From positions 48,868,714 through 48,932,713 of the forward strand of contig CM049320.1 in the NCBI GenBank assembly GCA_026874595.1: a stretch of 64,000 nucleotides of DNA, given 5' to 3'. The notes below the pieces were generated by a model. That model was given only the letters and a program-made list of their open reading frames with translations, searched no databases and was not told where the DNA came from. The first letter of the stretch is position 1; the number at the start of each line of letters is the position of its first letter. Positions 15,101-30,100 of the stretch are shown here, piece by piece. The DNA is from Sipunculus nudus (Eukaryota; Annelida; Sipuncula; Golfingiida; Sipunculidae). A program made the position numbers and the translations under genes.

Positions 15101-18100
15101 ATGTGCCGCGCCTAGATGGTAAGTTGTAACACTTAATTGAAGGGTTACTAAATTCAGTTTTAGAGCCTATTTAAGAAATTAGGTGAATAAATTCAAACTC
15201 AATTATTCTTTCCATCTTTCAGTTGTCTTAAGTCAGTTCAAATCATGCCCAATGCGACGGATTGGGACTCGTCACGCGTTCGCAAACTAATCATAGTCTA
15301 ATGAATCCACCCTACGTTTGACGATCTTTAACAATTTAAAGAGTTGCTCGATTGTGATAGTAATTTGCCTCAGACTCTTTTAGTTTATTTATACAGTCAT
15401 TTAACTTGATATTTGCATTCTAATGTTACTTAACCTAGTAAGAAACGGCAACAATGACATCGTTTTACAGCACAAAATGTTATCCGACGCAGCTGACTTT
15501 GGCACTGTACAAATCTTACCTGACAATTGAACCCCGACTTTATATGTTAAGATTCTGTTGTTATTCCTTAAATATAAGCATTGTATTAAAGCTGTCCAAT
15601 TATTTTTACGTTTGAATGGTTTATCTAGTTTATAAACCACAAAAGTACTACGGGGACGTTGGTTGTAGTCTTGCATCGCAAGGAATGATACTCAAATTCC
15701 AAAAGTATCAGGTGGTTGGGACGCCTCCGAAGTCTGGGTGCGACCTATATTATGGACTTTTCCTGAAACTAAACTTGAACGGCTATTCCCCAGGGGGATC
15801 CTAAAAGTCAGGGTGCAACTTGTACTAAGGATGCGACTTCTGCAACGACTTTTACGGTAATACCTATACTTGACAACTGTACTTGTGGCTGTAGATTAGC
15901 TGCAGTTATTGCACATGATGTGGAGTAACCAAAGATAACAAGTATAGAAACAACAATGACACTATGGACATATGACATATATCAAGGTGTATTTACCTTA
16001 AGGTATATTCAAATAAATCAGGAAATGCATCAGGCTGGTCATGGTGCACTGATATTTGTGGACAAACAGAGAACACAAAGTGAAGTAACTGGTCACCATG
16101 CATCTATCACTCTGACAGATACTGTGGATTCTGTAACATTCTTAAAGCTGCTGATTTTATAGGAATCAAAGAAACTAATTCCAATGAATTTAGAAGCTCC
16201 ATGAAATTTTGTTGACAGGTATGGATTTCAATGAGCAATAAACATGCCCCAGTCAAGCATGATAACTTTTATAAATTTCCCAGAGTCACTTAATAATATA
16301 AATGAAGATTCATTAAGAAATATATTAGGTAAAGGCATCACTGAGCAAGTAACATTTTCATGAGTGGTGAAACACTTTGTCCTTCTACTTTTCTACATTA
16401 AAACAAGAAATTAAAAAAATATAAAATCCTCAATAAAACAATTTTAAAGAAAAAAAAAAACAAAGAGTTTTAAGCCCTAAATGGTCCTGAATCCAGTGAA
16501 GTAGCAGCTTTATAATTAACTTTATCATCCTATTTTTAACAGTTGATATCATCATCCAGTAAGTAATCCTGGCACTATAACAAACCAGATATAACAGAGT
16601 TTTGCAGTGACTCAAGTTTTCTGTGAACATAATAAAAATAAACCATAATCCTGACAAGATCCCAAGATTATCTATCATACTCAGCTCTTCTATAATCACA
16701 ATATGAGACATAAAAAGCAATATGAGTGCTCTCATCAGACAAATGTCTTTATTGACCATACACTCAATAGGACCAATTTTGTTGTTGAAGGAAATATTCA
16801 AACTTACCACCACCAATCCATGATAAAAAACCATCATTATTTCAATATATAGTACTGATAGGTTTGGAGAAAAGTATTTTAAATTTTTTTTAATTACTCT
16901 GATTTATTTTATTGAAAATCTGCCAAATCTGTAAAAGTTTACTTATGTAGGCTAGTACACAAATTGATCACCAGGTGGCACCATATTTCTTTTTTGGGAG
17001 AGTATTTCAGAGATGTGAAGTGCCATTCTAATACACACACTTTTTGTTCACCATGCTAAAAAGGTTTTCAGTAATATCATTAAAATCACCAGCTGTAAAC
17101 AGGTCTCTTAAAACAAGTCAATTTTCTGACAGGCAAAACTTAATATTATTATTAAGATCAATGTTTTGACCGAAGGAAGATATCATTATTACAAGGTGGA
17201 CTTCAACTTCTTGTTTCTATAATACTTTGCCTTATATTTGTTGTTTCTATGACACTTTGACTAACATTTGTTGTTTCTGTGACAACACGACTTACCTCTG
17301 TTGTTTCTATGACACTGTAATCTACATTTGTTGTAACCATGACCTACCTCTGTTGTTATCATGACCTACCTCTGTTGTAACCATGACCTACCTCTGTTGT
17401 TACCATGACATCATGACCTACCTCTGATGTTACCATGACCTACCTCTGTTGTTACTATGACACTGTGACCTACATCCGTTGTTACAATTACATCATAACC
17501 TTGTAACCATGACATCATGACCAATGTCTGTTGTTACAAAGACACCATGACCAACCTCTGTTGTTACTAAGACCTACCTCTGTTGTTACCATGACACCAT
17601 GACTGACTTCTGTTGTTACCATGACCTACCTCTGTTGTTACCGTGGCACCATGACTGACTTCTGTTGTTACAATGACCTACCTCTGTTGTTACCGTGACA
17701 CCATGACCTACCTCTGTTGTTTCTATAATCTGCCTCTTCAACTGCTCTTGGTGCCTTTGCTGCCACTGTGTAAGGTCAGTTAACACTTCTGTTGCTATAG
17801 GTACTGTTGCCACAGGGACTGTTGCCACATGAGTCACTTGGTCATATAATGGGTAGTTATGTCTGTACAATGCAGGAGAGATCCTCCCTTCATATTGTGT
17901 ATGAACAACTGGGTGTAATGGTTCTACAGGTGCTGGCACTGGTTGCATCTGGTCGTATATTGCAGCTGATGATACAGTATGGCGTGGAACATACTGTGTT
18001 GAGGTTATTAATTGTCTAGGTTCCATGAATCTCTGTTTATAAACGTTGTGGAGTTCTGGCGTGACCCATGCTGAGGGCATGCCTGACATGAGTTCACTGG

Positions 18101-21100
18101 GATGTCTGGTGTAACTAGACTCATCCCCTATTGTTCTGACACTAGTATCATTGCTTGACTTAGTTACGTTATGACTTCGTTCGACATAACTCCCACTACT
18201 GCTTGTCACCACTGTGTCTCTCAGTTTTGGGCTGAGATCAACATTACTTTGTCGAGGACGGATTTGTGCAGCAATCCGTGTGGGATCTGGTTGTGAGCAG
18301 CTGACTGCTGACACTTTTGGGTCAGTGAGGATGGTGTTATCGGGATCCTGCTGGAGGGCCATGAATTCCTCCTGTGGAGGTATACTACTGAGCGATCGCC
18401 AGCGCCGCGGCCGTATACTCTCTGCTGCTTTAAACCCTGCTACTCCAGTCTCCTGAGGTTTTGTGCTTATGGTTACCGTGGCTACTGGCTCTGGAGTGGA
18501 ACTCCTTGATGAGGTATGGACATCTTTACTGACGTTGTGCATGGCTTTGACAGGGCGGGACCTGCTTGCGGGGTGAGGCTGGACATGAGCTGTAGGAACA
18601 TTCTCACCGCCGTTCCTTGAACCACCAAATGAACCTACAAATAGTACAATAGTCACAGAGAATCAATCTTCACTGTCACCACGTTAATCCATACACAAGT
18701 TTAACACAAAAGTCATAGCTTTAAATCAAATTATAATTCTGACAGATCAGTTGGTATGGGAAAGTACACTTTGAATAACACAAGATATCTTATATCACTC
18801 CAAGCAATAATAATTATTTTTCTTGTAAGTCATTCAAAACCATTATATCAGTAACATTAGCTGATTCATTAATAAGAAGTACCAAATCTATCATCAATAT
18901 AGATATCACGTGGTGTGGTCATGTACACACCACATGTTTTAAATGTGTAGTGACAAATAGCTAAGAAAACATCAATATGTACTAAGTGATTACAGAGAGA
19001 TTTTTCTCATTCAGATCACCAGGTGCATGTATATGTTGCCATGGCACCATCGTCTACCTTGGGTTTTATCCTTTCTGTCCTCAACGGAACCAAATCTGAT
19101 GCTCTCATCACTGGAACCCTCAGACTCACTGCTACTGTCTGATCGCCGTGGTGACTGCTGCAGGTATTTCCATGGTAAAGGTAATGTTTCCAAGATGGCC
19201 TGATATTTGTTTTGGAAATTGTCAAGATCCGATTCCATGTCCAACAGCCAAGTGATGATTACGATGATATCAGGACTCCAACTGGTGTGAAATCTTGATC
19301 ATATTGACGGGATAAATGATAACAGTCATAAAAATATCTCCATGCTCCAGTCAGCCTGAGCTGGTAAGTGTTATAATATGCTGATGTCCATGCTGAATGT
19401 GTACCATGATGGTGTAACTTGCTGGCTTCATCTGCAGCATCCGAAGGAGTCTGAGGCAGACATGATCTGAAGCCAGTATGTGACAACTATAAACCTGTGA
19501 TTACTGTGTAAAAAAATAATCCATAGCACTTGGGAAGAACTATATACCAGCTGCTGTTCTGGCGAGCCTGTGGCTGCTGACATGAACTACAGACTAGCAC
19601 TAGATTATATACAAGGCCCTGGTGTTCAGATCACATGGTGCTCCCAAGTGTTCATAATAGTTTTCTTACATTGCATAATATAAAGCATAAAAATAAAAGA
19701 AGGAAAAATTATATTTAGACAAAGCAGACAAAAATAAGGCCTAAACATGCTAAGGCCTACAGGTTTAATGCGAACCTGTGCAATGGGATATACATCAGGT
19801 ATAATGCTTCTATGCTGGACTATTACTTTTCAAGTACATGTGTGAAAAGTCAAGCAAGCTTATTGTCATGTCCATGGTACGTGCTTAAATTATGACAATA
19901 ACCTGGATGTGATATTATGTGGGCTTCTTAATCTGAATGTTCTTTTGAATCACAGAAGAAGCGTTATGTGTCACAAAGTATTAAATAAATCGTCAATAAA
20001 AACGAAACAGAAATGTTTATGTAAATTTTTTTGCACAACGGCATATGAAATTACATTTATGCGCACCTGACAATTTATTTCCTGTAATTTTTACACCCCA
20101 TGTCACAATAACTGACCAAAAGCTTACTTCCCAACAGAAAAAAAAATGAAACGTCTGGGTCACGGGGTCAAATGTTTAGAAATAAGCAGCATAGTTATAA
20201 CATTATATAAAGGTACACTAATATCACTAGATAATTCTTGCACCTTTTCTGACTCTTGGAGGCTGAATGACTGAAACTGCCATGATGGTCTTTATGATAG
20301 GACTGTTGAAGTTTTACAGAAGATCTGGGTTTTGGATTGGGTACCTACTCCAGTGCTAAGAGAACAGAACCTCCTGCTATTTGTGGTCCCTTAAAGGGGA
20401 ATTCAAGCCGCAAGCATAGCTAACAGCTCATGCTAAATATCATCACGAGAAACATCACTGAGGTATAAACTGTGGCCTTGCAAATATGTATGAGATGTGA
20501 TTGCAAACATCGCCCTGGTTAATGTAATGATCTGGATAAATGTTGTTTCTTAAGACGTTAATTTGCTAAGTGACGGTGAGTGACCACATGCATCACTGCA
20601 CCTGCCTGTTGACATAGGAGGGAGATGAGATCGTTTGATACGCCTGACTGATTACAGGCTCTTGGCCTCATTGATCTCCTTATCAGCGTTTTATGTGATA
20701 TTTACTGCGAATCACTGCCCAGGGTTCCAAGCATGAAAATAAACAGGATTATGACAATATTCTGTGATATTAAACGGTCAGATTAACCATTGCATATATA
20801 GGAAACGGTTTGGGATTTCAGATTTATGTGACAATAAACTGGATTATCTATTAACTGATATTACACAAAGACATGCAAGTACTAAACATTTTGAACCCGA
20901 GAATAAGCACCAATTACACAAACATCACTCCTGAAATACTGGCATTAATGTACACAACACATTATGATTGTAAGTGGCATAACCAGTCTTGTGTATGAGA
21001 AGGTCATCAAAGATGTATGGATATGCAAAATGTCAGGCAGATACTTCAAACCTCACTTGCACAGATTAATAAAACCCAAAAACTATTGTAGGTGGCACCA

Positions 21101-24100
21101 CAAGTCTTGTATACAACAAAACTATCCGAGATGTACAGTCATGCATAAATTCAGGCTGACATGTCAAAACACTCCAGAGAAATAAGCAGGAGCATACACT
21201 GCAAAATATTATTGTAGGTCGCTCCACCAGTCCTGTATATGACAAAACTATATGAGATGTATAAATATTCACAATTTCATGCTGATATATCAAATCACTC
21301 CTGAGAAAATAAGCTGGGACATACACTGTGCAAAAATTATTGTAGGTTGCATCATTGATCTCCTTATCAGCTTTTTATGTGATATTTACTGCGAATCACT
21401 GCCCAGGGTTCCAAGCATGAAAATAAACAGGATTATGACAATATTCTGTGATATTAAACGGTCAGATTTACCATTGCATATATAGGAAACGGTTTGGGAT
21501 TTCAGATTTATGTGACAATAAACTGGATTATCTATTAACTGATATTACACAAAGACATGCAAGTACTAAACATTTTGAACCCGAGAATAAGCACCAATTA
21601 CACAAACATCACTCCTGAAATACTGGCATTAATGTACACAACACATTATGATTGTAAGTGGCATAACCAGTCTTGTGTATGAGAAGGTCATCAAAGATGT
21701 ATGGATATGCAAAATGTCAGGCAGATACTTCAAACCTCACTTGCACAGATTAATAAAACCCAAAAACTGTTGTAGGTGGCACCACAAGTCGTGTATACAA
21801 CAAAACTATCCGAGATGTACAGTCATGCATAAATTCAGGCTGACATGTCAAAACACTCCAGAGAAATAAGCAGGAGCATACACTGCAAAATATTATTGTA
21901 GGTGGCTCCACCAGTCCTGTATATGACAAAACTATATGAGATGTATAAATATTCACAATTTCATGCTGATATATCAAATCACTCCTGAGAAAATAAGCTG
22001 GGACATACACTGTGCAAAAATTATTGTAGGTTGCATCATTGATCTCCTTATCAGCTTTTTATGTGATATTTACTGCGAATCACTGCCCAGGGTTCCAAGC
22101 ATGAAAATAAACAGGATTATGACAATATTCTGTGATATTAAACGGTCAGATTTACCATTGCATATATAGGAAACGGTTTGGGATTTCAGATTTATGTGAC
22201 AATAAACTGGATTATCTATTAACCGATATGACACAAAGACATGCAAGAACTAAACATTTTGAACCTGAGAATAAGCACCAATTACACAAACATCACTCCT
22301 GAAATACTGGCATTAATGTACACAACACATCATGATTGTAGGTGGCATAACCAGTCTTGTGTATGAGAAGGCCATCAAAGATGTATGGACATGCAAAATG
22401 TCAGGCAGATACTTCAAACCTCACTTGCACAGATTAATAAAACCCAAAAACAATTGTAGGTGGCACCACAAGCCTTGTATACAACAAAACTATCCAAGAT
22501 GTACAGTCATGCATAAATTCAGGCTGACATGTCAAATCACTCCAGAGAAATAAGCAGGAGCACACACTGCAAAATATTATTGTAGGTGGCTCCACCAGTC
22601 CTGTATATGACAAAGCTATATGAGATGTATAAATATTCACAATTTCAGGCTGATAAATCAAATCACTCCTGAGAAAATAAGCTGGGACATACACTGTGCA
22701 AAAATTATTGTAGGTTGCATCAATGATCTCCTTATCAGCGTTTTATGTGATATTTACTGCGAATCACTGCCCAGGGTTCCAAGCATGAAAATAAACAGGA
22801 TTATGACAATATTCTGTGATATTAAACGGTCAGATTTACCATTGCATATATAGGAAACGGTTTGGGATTTCAGATTTATGTGACAATAAACTGGATTATC
22901 TATTAACCGATATGACACAAAGACATGCAAGTACTAAACATTTTGAACCCGAGAATAAGCACCAATTACACAAACATCACTCCTGAAATACTGGCATTAA
23001 TGTACACAACACATTTTGATTGTAGGTAGCATAACCAGTCTTGTGTATGAGAAGGCCATCAAAGATGTATGGACATGCAAAATGTCAGGCAGATACTTCA
23101 AACCTCACTTGTACAGATTAATAAAACCCAAAAACAATTGTAGGTGGCACCACAAGTCTTGTATACAACAAAACTATCCGAGATGTACAGTCATGCATAA
23201 ATTCAGGCTGACATGTCAAACACTCCAGAGAAATAAGCAGGAGCACACACTGCAAAATATTATTGTAGGTGGCTCCACCAGTCCTGTATATGACAAAACT
23301 ATGAGATGTATAAATATTCACAATTTCAGGCTGATATATCAAATCACTCCTGAGAAAATAAGCTGGGACATACACTGTGCAAAAATTATTGTAGGTTGCG
23401 TCACCAGTCTTGTAAAGGTCAAAGCTATCAGATATGTATAGATATGCACAATTCCAGGCTTATATATCAAATAAGTAGGTACATACAACGAGCAAAAATC
23501 ATTGTAGGTGGCGTCACCAGTCTTGTGTACGAGAAAGCCATCAAAGATGCATGGGCAGTCCAAAATTTGAAGCGGGTTTTTCTGAGTCAGGTGCACTCAG
23601 CTGAGGCAGGCAGTTGCCCCATGTCAAGCCAAACTAATGACCAGCTGCAGCCTATGCACTGAGTGAACTCTTGACCTGTACTTGGCTGCACTGAGTGAAC
23701 TCTTGTCCTGTTGCCAAATCTGAAATAGTTGACAGTCTGCCAAGCTAATTATAGTAACAGACAAAATTTTGGCATGTTGCCAAATCTGTTTATATATATA
23801 TATATACTGAAAGACTTTGGCTAAAATGTATTTTTCAAGCTGCATATTCATATAATTTTTCTATCAAAATGTTTAGATTAATAACAAATGCCAACTGAAA
23901 GCAAAATCAGAATACAGATATATTTTATTCATGGATTTATCTTACACATAAGCCGGTTATGAAACCAATTATTTATTTTGCCTGTACAGCTCTGCTTATA
24001 TACCCAAATAGTTCAGTTTGGTATTACAATATGCGTGTATAAGGCAATAAATTTTATCTATATGATGGTAATATACACTCAATAAAGAACATTACCATGC

Positions 24101-27100
24101 AGACAGAATTGCACAACTGACAGACTGAAATGGAATTCCCAATCCTAAAAATTTCAATATATTTTTTGCCAATGTGGACAATGTGGATGTGGACACTGAT
24201 ATATACAGTGAGTGTTTGGGTTGATCTCCCTCAAATTATGCAGAAAGACTGAAATTTCATTGAAATGAATTAATTTTTGTTAAAAGTAAGGTGTCAATGT
24301 CCTGTAATGAAAACTCTCTTGACATGCTAATTCTTGGTGGGTGCCACCTCCAGAACATTTGCAGAAAATAATTTTTACCCAAATTTGGGCCCAAAATTGA
24401 CCCTTATCTTATAAACAGGATCACCTTATACACACATAAATACTGTAGCTTGGTACATTTACCAAAGTATCTCACAGTCCTTTAATTGTAAAAGGTCCAA
24501 TAATTCTGCCAAAAATCATTAAAAAAAAATTGAACAATGGCCACCTATGAATCATTTCTGTGCAATGTTACAGAAATTGAAACCACATTTTCAGAAGAAG
24601 ATTATTACAGCCCTCCGTTTGAAACAGGCTTACTTATGGCCACAAGACAAACTTCAGCTTTCTATGACTCTACCAAAAATCAACTAGAATACGGGTAGTC
24701 GACAAGCGACTACTTGTATCCGCCTAAATCAGAGTGGAACGGGTGAAGTGTTGCATATTAGCATGGATGTCTGCAGCCAAATTGTGTATGTAGGTTGCGC
24801 TACCTACGAAAAAATCCAGAAAGCTCTATACACATGCAAAACTTTGGCCCAATCGGTCAAACGGTTCCCAAGATATGAGCTTGGATATCTGCTGCATAAA
24901 CTAGAATGCAGGTGGCGCCACCTGTCATAAAATCAAGAGAGCTGTCGGGGATGTATAAACTTGCAAAATTTTAGGCAGATATGTCAAACCACTGCCGAGA
25001 TATGAGTGATTTTATCCCATGGCAGACAAACAGATGGGAGCTGTGCAAACATGGCTGCAGGTGGCGCCACCAGTTTTGCATATGATAGAGAGCTATGTGA
25101 GATTTATACACATGCAAAATTTTGGCCCAATCGGTCAAATGGTTCCCTAGATATGAGCTTGGATGTCTGCAGTGTAAACTTGATTGTAGGTGGTGCCACC
25201 TGTCATAAAATCAGAAAAGCTATCCAGGATGTATAAGCATGCCGAATTTCAGGTGAATTAGTCAAACCACTGCAGAGATATGAGTGATTTTAACCCAAGG
25301 CAGACGAACAGATGGACACTGTGCAAACATGGTTGCAGGTGGTGCCACCATTTTCGGTGTATGTTATAAAGCTCTCCAAGGGCTACATTTGTGCAAAAAA
25401 ATTTTCCTGATCGGTCAAACGGTTCCCGAGATATGAGCTTGGATGTCTGCAGCGTAAACGTGAATGTAGGTGGCGCCACCTGTCATAAAATCAGAAAAGC
25501 TATCCAGGATGTATACGCATGCCAAATTTCAGGTGAATTAGTCAAGTCACTGCAGAGATATGAGTGATTTTAACCCAAGGCAGACAAACAGATGGACACT
25601 GTGCAAACATGGTTGCAGATGGTGCCACCATTTTTGGTGTATGTTATAAAGCTCTCCAAGGGCTACATTTGTGCAAAAGAATTTTCCTGATCTGTCAAAC
25701 AGTTCCCAAGATATGAGCTTGGATGTCTGCAGCGTAAACGTGAATGTAGGTGGCGCCACCTGTCATAAAATCAGAAAAGCTATCCAGGATGTATATGCAT
25801 GCCCAATTTCAGGTGAATTAGTCATGTCACTGCAGAGATATGAGAGATTTTAACCCAAGGCAGACGAACAGATGGACACTGTGCAAACATGGTTGCAGGT
25901 GGCGCCACCATTTTTGGTGTATGTTATAAAGCTCTCCAAGGGCTACATTTGTGCAAAAGAATTTTCCTGATCGGTCAAAAGGTTCCCCAGATATGAGCTT
26001 GGATGTCTGCAGCGTAAACGTGAATGTAGGTGGCGCCACCTGTCATAAAATCAGAAAAGCTATCCAGGATGTTTATGCATGCCCAATTTCAGGTGAATTA
26101 GTCAAGTCACTGCAGAGATATGACTGATTTTAACCCAAGGCAGACGAACAGATGGACACTGTGCAAACATGGTTGCAGATGGTGCCACCATTTTTGGTGT
26201 ATGTTATAAAGCTCTCCGAGGGCTACATTTGTGCAAAAAAATTTTCCTGATCGGTCAAACGGTTCCCGAGATATGTCGGTTTATGTGTGGAAACAGACGC
26301 ACAAACGGACGCAGAGCGCAAAGGAAAGGTAAGAGGTCAAAACAAAATCAGGGCGCAGCAGTTCACATGTGACCCGAACATAATCCCGGGTTTCGGAAAA
26401 TTCCGCCCAGCGGTTACGGAGGAGTTCTCCGGACACCTACGCGGCGGCGGCGGCGGCCAGCTGAAAACATAGTATCCGCAAAACTCTGTTTTGGCGGATA
26501 AAATGAATCCAATATTTCCTTATACAACTGAAAGAACCATATCCCAGGGTGAATATTATGAACAATTAAACCATTCAGCTTGACAGTTTCATCATAAAAT
26601 ATTTTTAAGCTGAAAGAGGCTTAAATTACAGGGTTTTTGCCTGTCAAAAATGGGCTGATGTAGGTGGTGCCACAAAAACCTTTAATTCAACTAGCGACTA
26701 TATGTATCTGCCAGAACCAGAGTGGGACAGGTGAAGCGAGGCATGGATTAAGTGGCAAGGGGAAATAGAGAGAGGTGTGTTGCATATGTGCATGGATGTC
26801 TGCAGCTGAAATGTGTATATAGGTGGCGCCACCTGCCACAAAATCGAGAAAGCTATTCAAGATGTATATACATGCAAAATTTGAGGCAGATATGTCAAAC
26901 CACTGCAGAGATATGAGTGATTATTTCCCACGTCAGACAAACAGACAAACAGACAAACACTGTGCAAAAATGGTTTCAGGTGGCGCCACCAGTTTTGTGA
27001 ATGATAAAGAGCTATGTGAGATCTATACACATGCAAAATTTTAGGAGGATACGCCAAACCAGTCCTGAGATATAAGCCTGGATGTCTGCAGCCTGAACGT

Positions 27101-30100
27101 GAATGTAGGAGGCACCACCTGTCATAAAAATCAAGAAAGCTATCCAGGATGATTAAACATGCAAAATTTCAGGTGGATAAGTCCATTTACTGCAGAGATA
27201 TGAGTGATTTTATCCCAAAGCAGATAAACAGATGGACGCTGTGCAAAAATGGTTGCAGGTGGCGCCACCATTTTCTATGAATGTTATAGAACTATCCAAG
27301 GGCTACATTTGTGCAAAATGTTTAGCCTGATTGGTCAAACAAGTCTGAAGATATGTGGGTTAATCTGTCAAAACAGATGCACAGATGGACACACTGGAGA
27401 GAGGAAAGGTCAGAGGTCAACACAAAATATTTTGGCACCAGTTCACATGTGACCGAATAATCGTGTAAAGTTTAAGAAAAATGTGTCCAGTGGTCTCAGA
27501 GTTCTATTCTGGAAATGAATATGGCAGCAGCGGCGGCAGAACCCGATCAACAAGTGACCCATGGGTCATGACGCTCAGCTGCCAAGCATGACCTGTGACA
27601 TCATGGACTGAGATTCACAACTTCCAGTCAAATTTTGAAGAACCAATTTGCCAACTTGTTGAAAATTTTCTATGACAACAGAAATATATATCACCTATGT
27701 CTGGTTAAAACACAGTGAATTGATGGTCTGAGGAAAATGCATGATTGTTAAGCTATCAGGAACTATTCCAACAGCTTGCTTGAAACCTGTCAGTCTCAAA
27801 AGGAACACCACAAAGGGCAAATATAAGATCAAAATATATAGCAAAAATCAAGGAAATACATGCAAGAATTATTGAGAAACAGGTGCTTCTGTGTGAATTT
27901 TTATTCAATACAAGCCAACTGTACTGCACTTTTATAAATGATGGTAATATTTATTCAGAAATATTTGACCCAATCCTTTACAAGATTACATAAATATACA
28001 TCCAACTGCATTCACTTTAACTGTTCTTGAGATAATATGATCAAAAGGAATTAAAAGATGGTTGCCTGGTGGCCATATTGGACTTCTGACAAGTCTGAAA
28101 TCAGACAACAAACATTCTCTAAATCGGACCAAACATTAAAGAAAAATTACTGAAACTGCACTGAAGAAAGAATTTCTAAGGTGGCTAACTGGCAGACATA
28201 ATGGATTTCTGACAAGTATGACATTTATTTCCCACATTCTCCAATAAGAGACCAAACTTGGGGCAAATTATCCAGTAATAAATGCCCAAAATAATTCAAA
28301 AGGCATGTCCAGGCCCTCATATCAGATTTATAGATATGCAATTGTAAAAAGTGTAAGTCCAATATTTTTTTATTATCACTCAGCAGGGTAGGTAAACTGC
28401 CAAACCTGAAAGAAAAGAAATGCAGAAAGCATGACTAAGAGTCTTGAAATAAAACAAAACGCCATCCTAAATCAAGGTACACATCCACATATTATGAGAA
28501 CAAACACTTCCTTTTATATGTGGTGATATATATTAAAATATTCAAATATCTAGAAAACTAAGTTTATTGCTAGGATTCCATAAAATAAACTGCAAAATGT
28601 TCCCATCATCTTATAAATCAGTAGCTAAACCTTAATACTATACTCTCATAGTCTTAATGCCTGGCTGAAGCATTCTGACAACAGTGTTTTTGTTATGAAG
28701 TAACGAGGTACTTATCACTGAGCCTTATCACTTAATAGGCTGATACAAAAGGGAGTCATATGTCACCAGTGTCACTCACAATTACAGCCACACAGGCAGA
28801 TGTACCAGCTGGAGTGGGATGGTTATATACCCAAGAATAACTTTGACCTGCAACCTTTAACCTGCTGACCAGCTGACCCCAAAATCAATAAGTTATTTAT
28901 TCATGCAAAAAGACCCATAAATATGAAGTTAAAGTCAAACTGAGTGATGCATAGATGTGGCATATGTGAAAGACTGAAGGTTTGGGTTGAACAGTTACAC
29001 TTAAAATATGCTCACAAGCATTTAGAACAATTAAATATTGTGACCTTGACCTTTGACTTTTTGACCTCAACATCAATAGGCTTCTTCCCTTATTGGTAGG
29101 TAAACCATTTATGACAGATGGAAGGTACAGATTGAAAAGTTTGCCTGAAAATGACTCCACGCAAGAAGTGGGTGCTGTGAACTTGACCTTTGACCTCAAA
29201 ATCAACAGGTCTTTTCCCCTGTTGGCAGAGAAGCGATATCAGTGCTGGAAGGTTTGGAATGAAAAGTCTAGCTTGAAATGTGTCCACTACCTTTTCAAAG
29301 AAGTGGATCCTGTGACCTTGACCTTTGACCTTGTGACCTCAAAATATATAGGATTCTTCTCCAACTTAGTAGGTGAGCTATATGTGAAAGATCAAAGAAT
29401 TGGGATGAAAGGGTTGGCTTAAAAAACATCCACAGGCTTTTCAAAGAAGAGGCTCCTGTGACCTTGACCTTTGACCTTTTGACCTTAAAAAAATTATGGT
29501 TCTTCCCCTGTTGGTAGGTGAGCTGTATGTGAAAGATGGAAGGTTTGGGATGAAAATTTGGTCTCAAAGAGTTATTTCTGGGGGGTGCAAACACACCCCA
29601 TAACTTCGAGAATATAGGTCGCAGTGACCTAATTTCAGGTTTGCAAGGAGATCTTTTTATAACCTCTAAGACTGCATAGGGTTCATGGCCCTAGCCCCTA
29701 CGGTTACGATTTGTGCCCTGCTAACGGACGGACGGCCGGACGGACAGACGGAAGGACGACGGACAAAGACCCATCACTATAGCCCAGCATGACTGAAAGT
29801 CAGCTGAGCTAAAAACAGTATCCACAAAACTTTGTTTTGGCAGATACAAATATGAGTCATGTGACCATAATTTGCACAAACCTTGGTGATGCTAGCTCTT
29901 GTCGTTTCTGAGATAGTTATGTTAGTATGCTTACTTGCCCAAATGACTAATTTGGAATTCCTGTCACTCAGCCAAAATTCATCAAACCCAAACCTTTTGA
30001 ACAAAATAAAGAGAGCTCATCTCTAGGATCATTTCTGTGAAATATTAAACAGTTTGGCTGAATGATTTCGGAGAAGAAGATTTTAAAAGATATTTCAAGC

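Noticed and set aside
16430-16837. A 135-codon minus-strand frame
   Set aside because: It is AT-rich and hydrophobic by composition, shows no family motif, and lies in an intron.
20964-23441. A recurring set of 73-86 codon frames every 684 bp
   Set aside because: They are copies of the same tandem repeat, open on both strands, with no protein-like conservation beyond DNA identity.
29093-29422. A 109-codon frame repeated at 45538-45867
   Set aside because: It lies in family D elements and translates TGACCTTTGACC-type repeats. The overlapping frame on the other strand is equally open, so there is no sign of coding selection.
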